The translations under genes were made by a program, and so were the position numbers. From Robbsia sp. KACC 23696 (GTDB taxonomy: Bacteria > Pseudomonadota > Gammaproteobacteria > Burkholderiales > Burkholderiaceae), in the NCBI RefSeq assembly GCF_039852015.1, contig NZ_CP156626.1, positions 1,336,249 through 1,400,248 of the forward strand: a stretch of 64,000 nt of DNA, written 5' to 3'. This document shows, in pieces, positions 45,988 through 53,622 of the stretch. Positions within the stretch are counted from its first letter, which is position 1, and every line of letters starts with the position of its first letter. A model generated the notes under the pieces. That model was not told the origin of the DNA, ran no database searches, and worked only from the letters and a program-made list of their open reading frames with translations.

Positions 45988-46661
45988 TGGCCGCGCGTGA
46001 TCCGGTTGAGGCGATGACGCCATGGTATCGGCGCGCACCAGCGGCCTATGAGGCAGCGGAGCCGCGCGCAACGGTCGAGCGAAAGCTCCGCGTGTTGGTT
46101 GTCGACGACAACACCGATGCGGCGGCGGCATTGTCGCTGCTGGTGGAGTGCTGGGGCTACGATGTGCGCCTCGCCTATGACGGCCATCAAGCGGTTCGGG
46201 TGGCAGCCGGCTATTGTCCCGATGCGGTATTGCTGGATATCGGTCTCCCAGGCATGAGTGGGTACGACGTGGCGAGCAAGCTGCGTGCGGGAGAGGCGCA
46301 AACGCGCGCGACTTGCGCCCAACCCTTCGCCGAGCGCGCGCCTGCTGCTTCGGAACCGTCGGCGCAAGCGCAATCTCACTTGCCGGAAGCGCCGAGCGAC
46401 GACGTCACGTCGCCGCATGCGCTGCTCGTGGCGGTCACCGGTTACGGCATGCCGGAGGATGTCGCGCGAGCGAAGGCAGCCGGTTTCGATCACCACGTGG
46501 TGAAACCGAGTGACCCGGCTTTGATAGAATCGCTATTGGCGCGTTACGCCTCCCACCTTGGCGATATGCCGAGCCGATTCGGCCGTTCCGACCGGGAAGG
46601 CGAGCCGGCTTGCGACGATCACCTCACCGAGCGTCGTCTCGGCTTGTCTGCCGTATGTTGA
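45984..46661 (+). CDS. Stand-alone receiver (response regulator) protein with insertion
   Basis: 225 residues. REC domain with VVDDNTDAAAALSLL, Asp in VLLDIGLPGMSG, the beta4 strand ALLVAVTGYG and Lys in HHVVKPSDP. About 45 residues rich in Ala/Pro/Ser/Glu are inserted between alpha3 and beta4 (QTRATCAQPFAERAPAASEP onward). A ~35-residue polar tail follows but no DNA-binding domain. It may act by phosphotransfer from the nearby hybrid kinase or by protein contact. Confidence 0.85.
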   Translation: MMAARDPVEAMTPWYRRAPAAYEAAEPRATVERKLRVLVVDDNTDAAAALSLLVECWGYDVRLAYDGHQAVRVAAGYCPDAVLLDIGLPGMSGYDVASKLRAGEAQTRATCAQPFAERAPAASEPSAQAQSHLPEAPSDDVTSPHALLVAVTGYGMPEDVARAKAAGFDHHVVKPSDPALIESLLARYASHLGDMPSRFGRSDREGEPACDDHLTERRLGLSAVC

Positions 46662-46760
46662 GCGGCGCGCCCTGCACTGTTTGATATGCGGCACTCGGTC
46701 GTGACGTTGGCGGCGAGTGCGGCTCAGCCTGTTTGAAGTCACGACCGATCGGAATGCAAC

Positions 46761-47780
46761 GTGTCCAACCCTCTCTCAAAGCGCGGAGCGCTGCCTCGCG
46801 ACGATGTGCTGCTCGCCGCCGAGACGCGTTCACTCGGCCCATCCGCTAATCTAGCCAAGCCCGCGCAAGCAGACGCGGAAGGCTCGATGGCGTCGCCGGT
46901 GTTGCGCAAATGCGCATTGATTTCCGAGCCGGTGAAGTGGTGGTTTCAACACCGATGCGCCTCGCTGTCGGCGTCGATTGCGTTCTACTCCGCCTTTTCT
47001 CTCGCTCCTACGTTGGTGTTGATCATTGCCATCGTCAGCTTCTTCTACGGCGCCGAGGCGGCACAGGGGCGTCTGGTTGCAGAAATCCAGGATTACGTAG
47101 GCGATCAGGCCGCGGCCGGCATTCAGGCGATGATCAGCAGTGCGTGGAACGCACGCGTTGTCGCCGGCACGACGCTCGTATCGATGGTGGTCGTCGCCGT
47201 CGGCGCATCGGCAACGTTCGCGTCGTTGAATACCGCGCTGAATGACATCTGTCCGCCCTTGGCCGCTACGGGGCGCGGCGCTCGTGCGACGATCACCAAA
47301 CTGATTCGTGCGCGGCTGATCTCCTTCGCCTTGGTCATTGGCGCAGGGTTTCTGATCGTGTTCATGCTGGTACTGGACACGGTAGTCAAAGTGGCGGAGC
47401 GCTGGATGATCGGCGACGCTTCGCATGCCGTGTTGTGGGCGGACATTATTCAGCGCGTATTGAGCTTTGTGATCTTGCTCGGCGCCTTTACCGCAGTGTT
47501 GAAATTGGTACCGGACGCCTTGCTCGAGTGGCGCTGTGCGAGCTACGGCGGCTTCACTAGCGCCGTGTTATTTTCCGCCGGCAAGAACGTGTTTAGCTTT
47601 TATCTGGCGCATGCCGGGACCGCGAATTCTTTCGGGGCTGCCGGCTCATTTGCCGTGGTGCTGATGTGGCTCTTTTATTCCGCGGCGGTGTTCCTGCTCG
47701 GTGCCGAGGTCATGGCCGCGGCGGCGAGACGCCGTGGCTTGCTGGCGCCGTTAAGCGATTTAAAAACCGCGGGCCGCTAA
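46761..47780 (+). CDS. YihY/BrkB family inner-membrane protein
   Basis: 339 residues from GTG 46761. About six transmembrane helices, with the family features SASIAFYSAFSLAPTLVLI, GATATFASLNTALNDI-like segment and SFYLAHAGTANSFGAAGS. Family formerly called ribonuclease BN; it is now regarded as a membrane protein of unknown transport role. A ~50-residue polar N-terminus precedes helix 1. Lies between the receiver gene and rpoN (convergent). Confidence 0.88.
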   Translation: MSNPLSKRGALPRDDVLLAAETRSLGPSANLAKPAQADAEGSMASPVLRKCALISEPVKWWFQHRCASLSASIAFYSAFSLAPTLVLIIAIVSFFYGAEAAQGRLVAEIQDYVGDQAAAGIQAMISSAWNARVVAGTTLVSMVVVAVGASATFASLNTALNDICPPLAATGRGARATITKLIRARLISFALVIGAGFLIVFMLVLDTVVKVAERWMIGDASHAVLWADIIQRVLSFVILLGAFTAVLKLVPDALLEWRCASYGGFTSAVLFSAGKNVFSFYLAHAGTANSFGAAGSFAVVLMWLFYSAAVFLLGAEVMAAAARRRGLLAPLSDLKTAGR

Positions 47781-47865
47781 CAACACGCCGATGTGCGATT
47801 CCTCGCGCCGGTCTATCCGCTGCGGTCCCCCTTATTGAAAAAGAGGACCGTCTGCCATCGGACGA

Positions 47866-49506
47866 TCAGATCGCCGCGCGTCGCAATTCCGCAGGCGGGA
47901 CCTTCATCAAGCGCCGATATTTCGCGACGGTCCGCCGCGCCACGATCACCCCTTGTTGTGCCAGCAGCTTCGCGAGCGTCACATCGGAAAGCGGCGCCTC
48001 GGTGTTTTCGCCCGAGATCATCTCCTTCAGCAGCGCCCGCACGGCAGCGGCGCTGCAAGTGCCCCCGCTTTCCGTTCCCAGTTCGCGGGGGAAGAAGTGC
48101 TTGAACTCGAAGATCCCTCTCGGCGTGGCCATATACTTGTTGCCGGTTGCGCGCGATACGGTGGACTCGTGCAGGCTCAGCTCATCGGCGACATCCCGCA
48201 AGACCAGTGGCTTCAACGCAATCTCGCCATAGTCGAAGAACGCGCGCTGATGCGACACGATCACCTCGGCCACGCGTTGTATCGTCGAGAAACGTTGCTG
48301 TACGTTGCGTAGCAACCAGCGCGCTTCCTGTAATTGCTGGGCAAGCGGGGAGCGGCTGCTGCCTTCGCTTTGCGCGAACATATCGGCGTACATGCGATGT
48401 ACCCGCGCACGCGGCATGACAGCGGGGTTGATCGCCACGGTCCAACGGCCCTTGATCTGACGCACGATGACGTCTGGGATCAGGTACTGATGCTCGTCGA
48501 CGGCCGCGCTCTCGCCCGGTTTCGGGTCGAGGCGGCGGATCAGCGCCGTGACGGCGCGCAGGGTGTCGGCATCGCAGCCGAGTCGCTTTTGCAATTCCGC
48601 ATGTTCCCGTTTCGCGAGGCGACCGAGGTGGGCGCCGGCCAGCTCGATGGCCAGATTGCGCGCGCGCGACTCCGGCATCGCTTGCAACTGCAATTGCAGG
48701 CATTCACTCAAGCTGCGCGCGGCAATGCCTGGCTTGTCCAGCGTCTGCACCAAGCGCACTGCATTTTCCAATTCGTCGTGCGTGAGCGGCGGATCGCAGT
48801 CACTGATATCGGCCAGTTCATCGAAGGGCATCCGCAGATATCCATCGGCTTCCAACGACTCGATGATGATCAATGCGGCGAGTCGGTCGCGCGAGTCGAG
48901 CGGGGTTAGGCGGAGCGATTGATGTAACTTTTCGCGCAGCGACGGCGCGGAGTGCATCCACTCGCCCGGATCGAATCCGTCTCCGGCATATTGCCGGCTG
49001 CTGTACGGATCCGCGCCATCGCCGGCGCCCTCGGTACTGCCTTCGCTTAAGCCAAGATCACGCATCTCCGCGACGCCGCCGATACCGTCCGGATTCAATG
49101 CGCTTTCCGGGCCGCTCTCCACGGTATTGGAGACATGGCCGTCGCGCATTGCATCGTTGGCATCACTGATTGCCGCGCTGGCTGCGTCGCCGCTGAAGGC
49201 CGCGCCGTCGAAATGGTCCATATTGTCGATCGAATCGACGTTATACGAAGCCGCGGAAACGTATTCAGCGGCTTCGCTCACTTCCGGCGTATCGCTGGAG
49301 GTGGCAGCACGCTGGCGCTCGCCAGTGTCGGCTTCGTTGCCTGAGCCCGGCTCGTCGCTTTCGAGGAAGGGGTTGTTGGCCAACGCGTCATTGACCTCTT
49401 GCGTAAATTCCAACGCAGACAATTGCAGCAGGCGCACTGACTGCTGCATGCGGGGGGTCAGGGTCAGACTTTGTTTGGCGCGTAGTTCAATCGATGGGCT
49501 GTTCAC
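47866..49506 (-). CDS. rpoN: RNA polymerase sigma-54 factor
   Basis: 546 residues from GTG 49506 (GAGGT 6 bases upstream). Region I is Gln-rich (LRAKQSLTLTPRMQQSVRLLQ), region II is a ~100-residue acidic linker, and region III contains the core-binding and HTH parts and ends with the RpoN box ARRTVAKYR (523-531) contacting the -24 element. Somewhat longer than the ~480-500 norm because of region II. It is not in the usual lptB-rpoN-hpf-ptsN neighbourhood, so it is probably a second copy. No convincing -24/-12 element on its own promoter. Confidence 0.97.
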   Translation of the reverse strand: MNSPSIELRAKQSLTLTPRMQQSVRLLQLSALEFTQEVNDALANNPFLESDEPGSGNEADTGERQRAATSSDTPEVSEAAEYVSAASYNVDSIDNMDHFDGAAFSGDAASAAISDANDAMRDGHVSNTVESGPESALNPDGIGGVAEMRDLGLSEGSTEGAGDGADPYSSRQYAGDGFDPGEWMHSAPSLREKLHQSLRLTPLDSRDRLAALIIIESLEADGYLRMPFDELADISDCDPPLTHDELENAVRLVQTLDKPGIAARSLSECLQLQLQAMPESRARNLAIELAGAHLGRLAKREHAELQKRLGCDADTLRAVTALIRRLDPKPGESAAVDEHQYLIPDVIVRQIKGRWTVAINPAVMPRARVHRMYADMFAQSEGSSRSPLAQQLQEARWLLRNVQQRFSTIQRVAEVIVSHQRAFFDYGEIALKPLVLRDVADELSLHESTVSRATGNKYMATPRGIFEFKHFFPRELGTESGGTCSAAAVRALLKEMISGENTEAPLSDVTLAKLLAQQGVIVARRTVAKYRRLMKVPPAELRRAAI

Positions 49507-50009
49507 TGGCTACCTCGGCAATCTATCTGTGTCGTCGTGCAAAAGATCGGAAGCTCTGTGCGCAAGGCGCAAAACAGCACTGAACCAAAGATCGGAGGCC
49601 AGGGCCGTTGCCGACGCTGGGTGGCAGTCGATGCCCTTTCTGTGGATCCGCGGCACCGATGTCCACGGGATGACCTTCTGTGCAGAGCACGGCGCGATCG
49701 TGCAGGTATATCGGCGTTAGCGCGGTCAGGCCGTGGAGGAAAATCGCGTGGCCTATTGCGTTGGACGGTGGATCCATGCCGCGCACCGGTTCAAGTGCCA
49801 GCTTCCGTTGCGATGCCTGTAATGAGCAACGAGTGTGCCAGCTCGGCCAAAGGCAGTATCGATATGCTTTCGCGAGGCGTAAGGGGCATCGAACGGCGGC
49901 GAAAACACGAAAGATTTACGCGAGCAGGCGCGCGAATTGCCCATTGTCTGTCGCGGATCGTGCAATTGAGAAGCGACGGACGCTATAGCACGCGGGCTTT
50001 GTTGGCTTC
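49507..50009. other. Intergenic region between rpoN and the BON gene
   Basis: About 500 bases. A weaker -24/-12-like element AGGCGCG-CGAA-TTGC lies at 49926-49940 (plus), upstream of the better one at 50010. No RBS-supported small gene was found; the frame 49814-50040 is not convincing. Confidence 0.4.
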
Positions 50010-50024
50010 CGGCATGAGGTTTGC
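50010..50024 (+). promoter_or_regulatory. Sigma-54 promoter of the first BON gene
   Basis: CGGCATG-AGGT-TTGC: 9 of 11 consensus positions, exact spacing, 192 bases before ATG 50216. Confidence 0.7.
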
Positions 50025-50215
50025 TTATGGAAAGCCATGAAGTAATTCCTGGTGCAGGTGCCGTCGCTGGTGACAGCGCAGGGTGGACATAGCAACGCAT
50101 GACGCATGATCATCGAGGGGACAGACACAACTCGATACACCTGGAATCACATGCGACACGAATATGCAGGCAGTATGGGTTATCGATTCAGGGTATTCAC
50201 GTGAGGAGGCACTCC

Positions 50216-50554
50216 ATGCAACAGTCATTGGTCAATGCTCTCCGGTTGGCGTCACTGCAAAGCACCTTCGAGGGCGAGCGCGGCGTTACCGACAGCGGGG
50301 GCGCGAGTGACAAGTCTAGCAAGCGTGTAGGCGCTGCGCCGGACGATATCCTCTCCGCCGCGATCGCCGCTCGGCTGGCTGCGGCGGACGATGGGGAAGT
50401 GGATCGGGTACATGTCGCGGTGCAGCGCGCCTGCGTTACCTTGCGTGGCGAAGTGCCCACGCGCCGTAGCATGGGAAGAATTGAAGCGTTGATCGCCAGT
50501 TGTGAAGGCGTGATGCGCATCGATAATCAGATGCGAGTAGGGTATTCGCATTGA
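50216..50554 (+). CDS. BON domain protein, cytoplasmic-type
   Basis: 112 residues from ATG 50216 with GAGGAGG upstream. No signal peptide. One BON domain (LSAAIAARLAAADDGEVDRV, ACVTLRGEVPTRRSMGRIE, CEGVMRIDNQMRV). BON domains bind phospholipid or serve in osmotic/envelope stress proteins such as OsmY. Upstream reading from 50099 is rejected for lack of an RBS. Confidence 0.75.
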   Translation: MQQSLVNALRLASLQSTFEGERGVTDSGGASDKSSKRVGAAPDDILSAAIAARLAAADDGEVDRVHVAVQRACVTLRGEVPTRRSMGRIEALIASCEGVMRIDNQMRVGYSH

Positions 50555-50622
50555 TTTAGCACATTGGAAGGCGATCCGAGCAGTTTTACAGGCAATAAGG
50601 ACTGCGAAGATTGTTTTTGATG

Positions 50623-50646
50623 ACCGCTGAACGTGGTTTCAGCGGT
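50623..50646. repeat. 8-bp inverted repeat upstream of the second BON gene
   Basis: ACCGCTGA (50623-50630) / TCAGCGGT (50639-50646), 8-base gap, 44 bases before ATG 50690. Either a regulatory operator or a small RNA hairpin. Confidence 0.35.
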
Positions 50647-50689
50647 ACTGTAGGAAAGCAGTTCAATAACATCTACAAGGGAGAATGAC

Positions 50690-51043
50690 ATGAAGGCATC
50701 GAACCTCATCAAGGCAGCAAGCGGCGTAGCAGTTCTGGCACTGGCGCTGTCGGCCAACGCGCAGATCACGACGACCGGTACGGGCGCAGGCGCTTCGGCA
50801 CCGCACGAAACCGCTAGCGAAAAAATCAGCGATGGCGCGTTGACGACGAAGGTAAAAACGTCGTTGGCCGCGCAAAGCAACCTGAAGGCGCTGCATATCC
50901 ACGTGAAGTCGACGAATGGCGTCGTTCGCCTCACCGGCTATGTGCCGGATGCGACGCAACGTTCGCTGGCCGGTGAAACGGCATCGAATGTGAGCGGTGT
51001 GAAGTCGATCCGCAACAACCTGAAGGTCGATGCGACCAAGTAA
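50690..51043 (+). CDS. Exported BON domain protein (OsmY-like)
   Basis: 117 residues. Signal peptide MKASNLIKAASGVAVLALAL, cleavage near ANA; then one BON domain with SDGALTTKVKTSLAAQSNLK, HVKSTNGVVRLTGYVPD and NVSGVKSIRNNLKV. Periplasmic by inference. AAGGGAGAATGAC precedes the ATG. Separated by 135 bases from the first BON gene; no separate -24/-12 element found, so readthrough from 50010 is likely. Confidence 0.85.
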   Translation: MKASNLIKAASGVAVLALALSANAQITTTGTGAGASAPHETASEKISDGALTTKVKTSLAAQSNLKALHIHVKSTNGVVRLTGYVPDATQRSLAGETASNVSGVKSIRNNLKVDATK

Positions 51044-51089
51044 GGAATGTTGTCGAGTTGGACAGGTAGTGCAGGCAAACGGTCAGACG

Positions 51090-51104
51090 CGGTATGGATT
51101 TTGC
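51090..51104 (+). promoter_or_regulatory. Sigma-54 promoter of the exported Ser/Gly-rich protein
   Basis: CGGTATG-GATT-TTGC: 8 of 11 consensus positions, exact spacing, 156 bases before ATG 51260. Confidence 0.6.
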
Positions 51105-51259
51105 GATGGCTTTCAGGAGAGCGGCCGAAGCAAGAAAAAGCGAACAGTCGATTTGCTTAGCATAAGCCGCTCTTTCAAGCAGTCGGGCGCGATAAACGAG
51201 CCCGGTCATTGCAGGACCATTTCTGAGACAGTTTGTCTGAGATAGACAGGAGGAACAAA

Positions 51260-51583
51260 ATGCGAAAATTCTTGAACGTATCGCCGAAGCTGATGACCTA
51301 TGGCGCAGCAGCACTGATCGCCGCAGGCGCAGCAGTGCCGGTATTCGCCCAATCGAATACCGATGGCACGACGAATTCCGATGTGACGGCCAAAAGCACC
51401 ACGGGTAGCTCGCTGACGGGCAGCTCGTCGCCGGGCAAGGGCCATCACACGAAGCACATGAAAAAGTCGACGAATAGCAGCTCGGGCGCGTCCGGCAGTG
51501 GTACGGGAATGGGTCAATCCACGACGGGCGGCAATATGGGCTCAATGGATAACACCAAGACTAATTCGTCGAACGGCGGCTGA
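51260..51583 (+). CDS. Exported Ser/Gly/Thr-rich low-complexity protein
   Basis: 107 residues from ATG 51260 (CAGGAGGAAC upstream). Signal peptide MRKFLNVSPKLMTYGAAALI, cleavage near VFAQS. The mature part is Ser, Gly, Thr and Asn rich with a KGHHTKHMKK basic patch and Met-Gly near the end. Family not recognised; probably disordered in the periplasm or cell surface. Confidence 0.75.
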   Translation: MRKFLNVSPKLMTYGAAALIAAGAAVPVFAQSNTDGTTNSDVTAKSTTGSSLTGSSSPGKGHHTKHMKKSTNSSSGASGSGTGMGQSTTGGNMGSMDNTKTNSSNGG

Positions 51584-51646
51584 GCCGATTTAAATCGTCA
51601 AGACGGCGGGGGTATGTAACCATCCTCTTCGTGTCGGAAGCTATTG

Positions 51647-51671
51647 CAAACGGGCCTTTTTGGCTCGTTTG
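51647..51671 (+). terminator. Terminator after the Ser/Gly-rich gene
   Basis: CAAACGGGCC (51647-51656) pairs with GGCTCGTTTG (51662-51671) with one G-U pair and a TTTTT loop; weak T-run follows. Confidence 0.5.
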
Positions 51672-51684
51672 TCATTTCTACGCG

Positions 51685-51790
51685 GGGACATTGCTAAACG
51701 ACTTGGCAGTGCGAGTTAGGTTTTCGCCAGCCATCCAGCAATGTCCCAATGACAAAGCCGCCGGAAAGTTCGTCTTTCCGGCGGCTTTGT
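51685..51790 (+). ncRNA. Candidate small RNA with intrinsic terminator
   Basis: A perfect 11-bp stem GGGACATTGCT (51685-51695) / AGCAATGTCCC (51737-51747) encloses a 41-base loop with further pairing (TTGGC/GCCAG). It is followed by a strong hairpin at 51752-51790 (17 bp, ACAAAGCCGCCGGAAAG with its complement) ending TTTGTTTT. No gene overlaps it. I see no clear promoter; a weak TTGTCA-N17-TGCTAA at 51669-51697 overlaps the stem. It may just be terminator structure for both flanking genes. Confidence 0.35.
51752..51790. terminator. Strong bidirectional terminator
   Basis: ACAAAGCCGCCGGAAAG (51752-51768) / CTTTCCGGCGGCTTTGT (51774-51790), 17 bp with a 5-base loop, T-run on the plus side. Lies between the Ser/Gly gene and the convergent DUF2383 gene. 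Confidence 0.9.
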
Positions 51791-51841
51791 TTTAACGCTT
51801 GCCGCCCCGTTGTGTGTCCGGGCGACAGGGCAACGCGTCAA

Positions 51842-52312
51842 TCAGTGCGGGCGCGCGCGATATTCGTTACGCAGGTCACGAATCTTATCGTGGTTCTGCA
51901 TTACGCCCTGGTATTGCCGCTCCACTAGCGCACGTACGTCCGCGGGCAAATTGCGATCCAGCGCCTTACGGTAATGCATTTTGGCACTGTCTTCACCGCG
52001 TTCTACTTCCTCCAGGATTGCCGTATCGTCGTGCGATCCGACGCTGGCTTTCACTTGCATCCATCGCCGATGCAGGGCCCCTGCAACGGTCCCGCCAGAC
52101 TCCGGCTTGCCGCCATGCTGGGTGACCGCGCCTTGCAGCTCAGTTGCCGCGCGAGCGCAGTCGGCCGCGCGTGCAGAGAACAGTACCTTAAGCTGACTAT
52201 CGTGTGCCTCCGAGGCGGCCTGGCGGAATCCTTGTTCGCCATCCTTCGACACTTCGATCAATTCGTTCAGAACGGTATTGACAGTCTTGTCTGTGTCCGT
52301 GACGTTTTGCAT
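51842..52312 (-). CDS. DUF2383/PA2169-like four-helix protein
   Basis: 156 residues from ATG 52312 (AGGAGG upstream). Ferritin-like four-helix pattern: TVLNELIEVSKDGEQGFRQA, ARAADCARAATELQGAVTQH, HRRWMQVKASVGSHDDTAIL, and EDSAKMHYRKALDRNLPADV. Such proteins are induced in stress or stationary phase; function not proven. A sigma-54 element lies 60-74 bases upstream on the same strand. A reading from 52375 would cross it. Confidence 0.85.
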   Translation of the reverse strand: MQNVTDTDKTVNTVLNELIEVSKDGEQGFRQAASEAHDSQLKVLFSARAADCARAATELQGAVTQHGGKPESGGTVAGALHRRWMQVKASVGSHDDTAILEEVERGEDSAKMHYRKALDRNLPADVRALVERQYQGVMQNHDKIRDLRNEYRARPH

Positions 52313-52607
52313 GTTTTTCCTCCTGACGTGCCGGTAAGCGGATCTCACCGACAGAAAGTAACGGTAGTGACGCATCCGCTGTGCCTGCGCCTGTAGCCGC
52401 TAACCCTGATCGACGTCGCCCCCACGGGCAGGCGGGCGTAGCGGGGAACGGAAGTATTCATTTCACGCTGGTCCAAGGGTTTTCCCGTGCAAGGCGCGTA
52501 AGTTTTGCATGCAGCCATGTCGTGCTTGCCAGTGCAATCTTTGAGCTAGTTACCCGTACAACGATAAATCCTGGCGCGAGGCCGATATCTATTGGCTTTT
52601 AGCGACC
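52313..52607. other. Divergent regulatory region with two sigma-54 promoters
   Basis: About 300 bases between the divergent DUF2383 and DUF2188-type genes. The minus-strand element is at 52372-52386 and the plus-strand one at 52608-52622. No gene found within. Confidence 0.45.
52372..52386 (-). promoter_or_regulatory. Sigma-54 promoter of the DUF2383 gene
   Basis: On the minus strand AGGCACA-GCGG-ATGC: 8 of 11 consensus positions with exact spacing, 60 bases before ATG 52312. Similar to the TGGCACA elements nearby. Confidence 0.55.
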
Positions 52608-52622
52608 TGGCACACGGGTTGC
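52608..52622 (+). promoter_or_regulatory. Sigma-54 promoter of the DUF2188-type gene
   Basis: TGGCACA-CGGG-TTGC: 10 of 11 consensus positions, exact spacing, 142 bases before ATG 52764. Confidence 0.8.
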
Positions 52623-52763
52623 TTATAGGCACATACCAGACGCCGATGCAAACGCTGCACGGTGGGCCGGGCAGGGAATTGCGAAAGCGCAGGCCCGCTG
52701 GCGCGGCGTACTGGATCGGGGTCGATGAGACGCCCACCCAACCGAACGGAATGGAGAAATCGC

Positions 52764-52955
52764 ATGTACTACGACACGTCGAACGAAACGATCTACCGCG
52801 TGCTGCGGGGGAAGGATGGGCGCTGGGAAGTGACGCAGGAAACCGCCAAGCGGCCTTTGGCACGCTTCGATCGTATGGACGACGCGATGCAGTTTGCGCG
52901 TGATGTGCAGGCGGAAAACCGCCGTTATGCATGGCTGACGGATCGCCAAGCGTAA
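52764..52955 (+). CDS. Small DUF2188-like protein
   Basis: 63 residues, MYYDTSNETIYRVLRGKDGR start, with GRWEVTQETAKRPLARFDRM matching the DUF2188 strand-turn-helix, then DAMQFARDVQAENRRYAWL. GGAGA precedes the ATG. No TM. Function not known; under a predicted sigma-54 promoter. Confidence 0.7.
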   Translation: MYYDTSNETIYRVLRGKDGRWEVTQETAKRPLARFDRMDDAMQFARDVQAENRRYAWLTDRQA

Positions 52956-52977
52956 GCTTCATTCCGGGTGTTGCAGG

Positions 52978-53027
52978 AAAGCCGCTGCGGCGGCGCACGT
53001 AATGTGCGCCAGCGCAGCGGCTTTTTT
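52978..53027. terminator. Terminator after the DUF2188-type gene
   Basis: AAAGCCGCTGCG (52978-52989) pairs with CGCAGCGGCTTT (53013-53024), inner hairpin GCGCAC/GTGCGC, and TTTTTT follows. Usable by the plus-strand gene; also faces the convergent DUF1488 gene. Confidence 0.85.
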
Positions 53028-53076
53028 CTTCTCCGCTAGCGGGAATGATTCGAAGAAGGGGCCCCCGCTGCCGCGC

Positions 53077-53439
53077 TTACCGTCGGCCACTCGTTGCCAT
53101 GGCGGCCATGGCGGGGCGAACGCCGCGTCCGTTGAGTTCGGAGGCGTAACGTTTGCCCATTGCGGCTTCCGCGAAGCGGAACATGCCGCTTCGCAGCACG
53201 ACGGGGTCGCCATGGCTGCGACGCAGCGCGGCAATGCAGACCGCCGATATCCGTTGGCGTCCCCGCACGAAGGCATGCAGTAGCTCGTCTTCGAAAGGCC
53301 CGTGGGCGTCGAAGTGATCCTGCAAGGCTTCGGCCGAGATCGAACAGATCACCGGTGCGCCGTCCACCCGTACCAGGAAGCGTACCTCCGGGGGGGAACC
53401 GTGGTACTCCGGTTCGACATTGGGAAAGAAGCAGTCCAT
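53077..53439 (-). CDS. DUF1488 family protein
   Basis: 120 residues from ATG 53439 (GAGG 7 bases upstream). N-terminus MDCFFPNVEPEYHGSPPEVR, then VRFLVRVDGAPVICSISAEAL and LQDHFDAHGPFEDELLHAF, the DUF1488 pattern, with a longer C-terminal basic tail than usual. Role unknown. A minus-strand sigma-54 promoter is at 53557-53571. Confidence 0.75.
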   Translation of the reverse strand: MDCFFPNVEPEYHGSPPEVRFLVRVDGAPVICSISAEALQDHFDAHGPFEDELLHAFVRGRQRISAVCIAALRRSHGDPVVLRSGMFRFAEAAMGKRYASELNGRGVRPAMAAMATSGRR

Positions 53440-53556
53440 GGGTAAGCCTCGCGATCGCTGGAGAACGCACGCCGTCGGGCGTGCGAGACCGGGAGGCGAT
53501 AAGCCGTTAAAGATGCCTATCTGCCCAAGCACCTGGTCATGAATGAACGAACGCGA

Positions 53557-53571
53557 GCAAGTGCTGTGCCA
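53557..53571 (-). promoter_or_regulatory. Sigma-54 promoter of the DUF1488 gene
   Basis: On the minus strand TGGCACA-GCAC-TTGC: 10 of 11 consensus positions, exact spacing, 118 bases before ATG 53439. Confidence 0.8.
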
Positions 53572-53622
53572 CCGTGCGACGCTGCCCGTCGTGCCCCGAT
53601 GACCGCGTCCGCCGCGCGGCGC

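Noticed and set aside
49814-50040. 75-residue plus-strand frame before the BON gene
   Set aside because: No RBS and Arg-rich composition, and it overlaps the predicted sigma-54 element at 50010.
52570-52605. Extra -24/-12-like sites in this G+C-rich part
   Set aside because: Several TGG...GC spacings match by chance but lack TTGC; I kept only sites with at least 8 of 11 consensus bases, except the flagged weak one at 40552.
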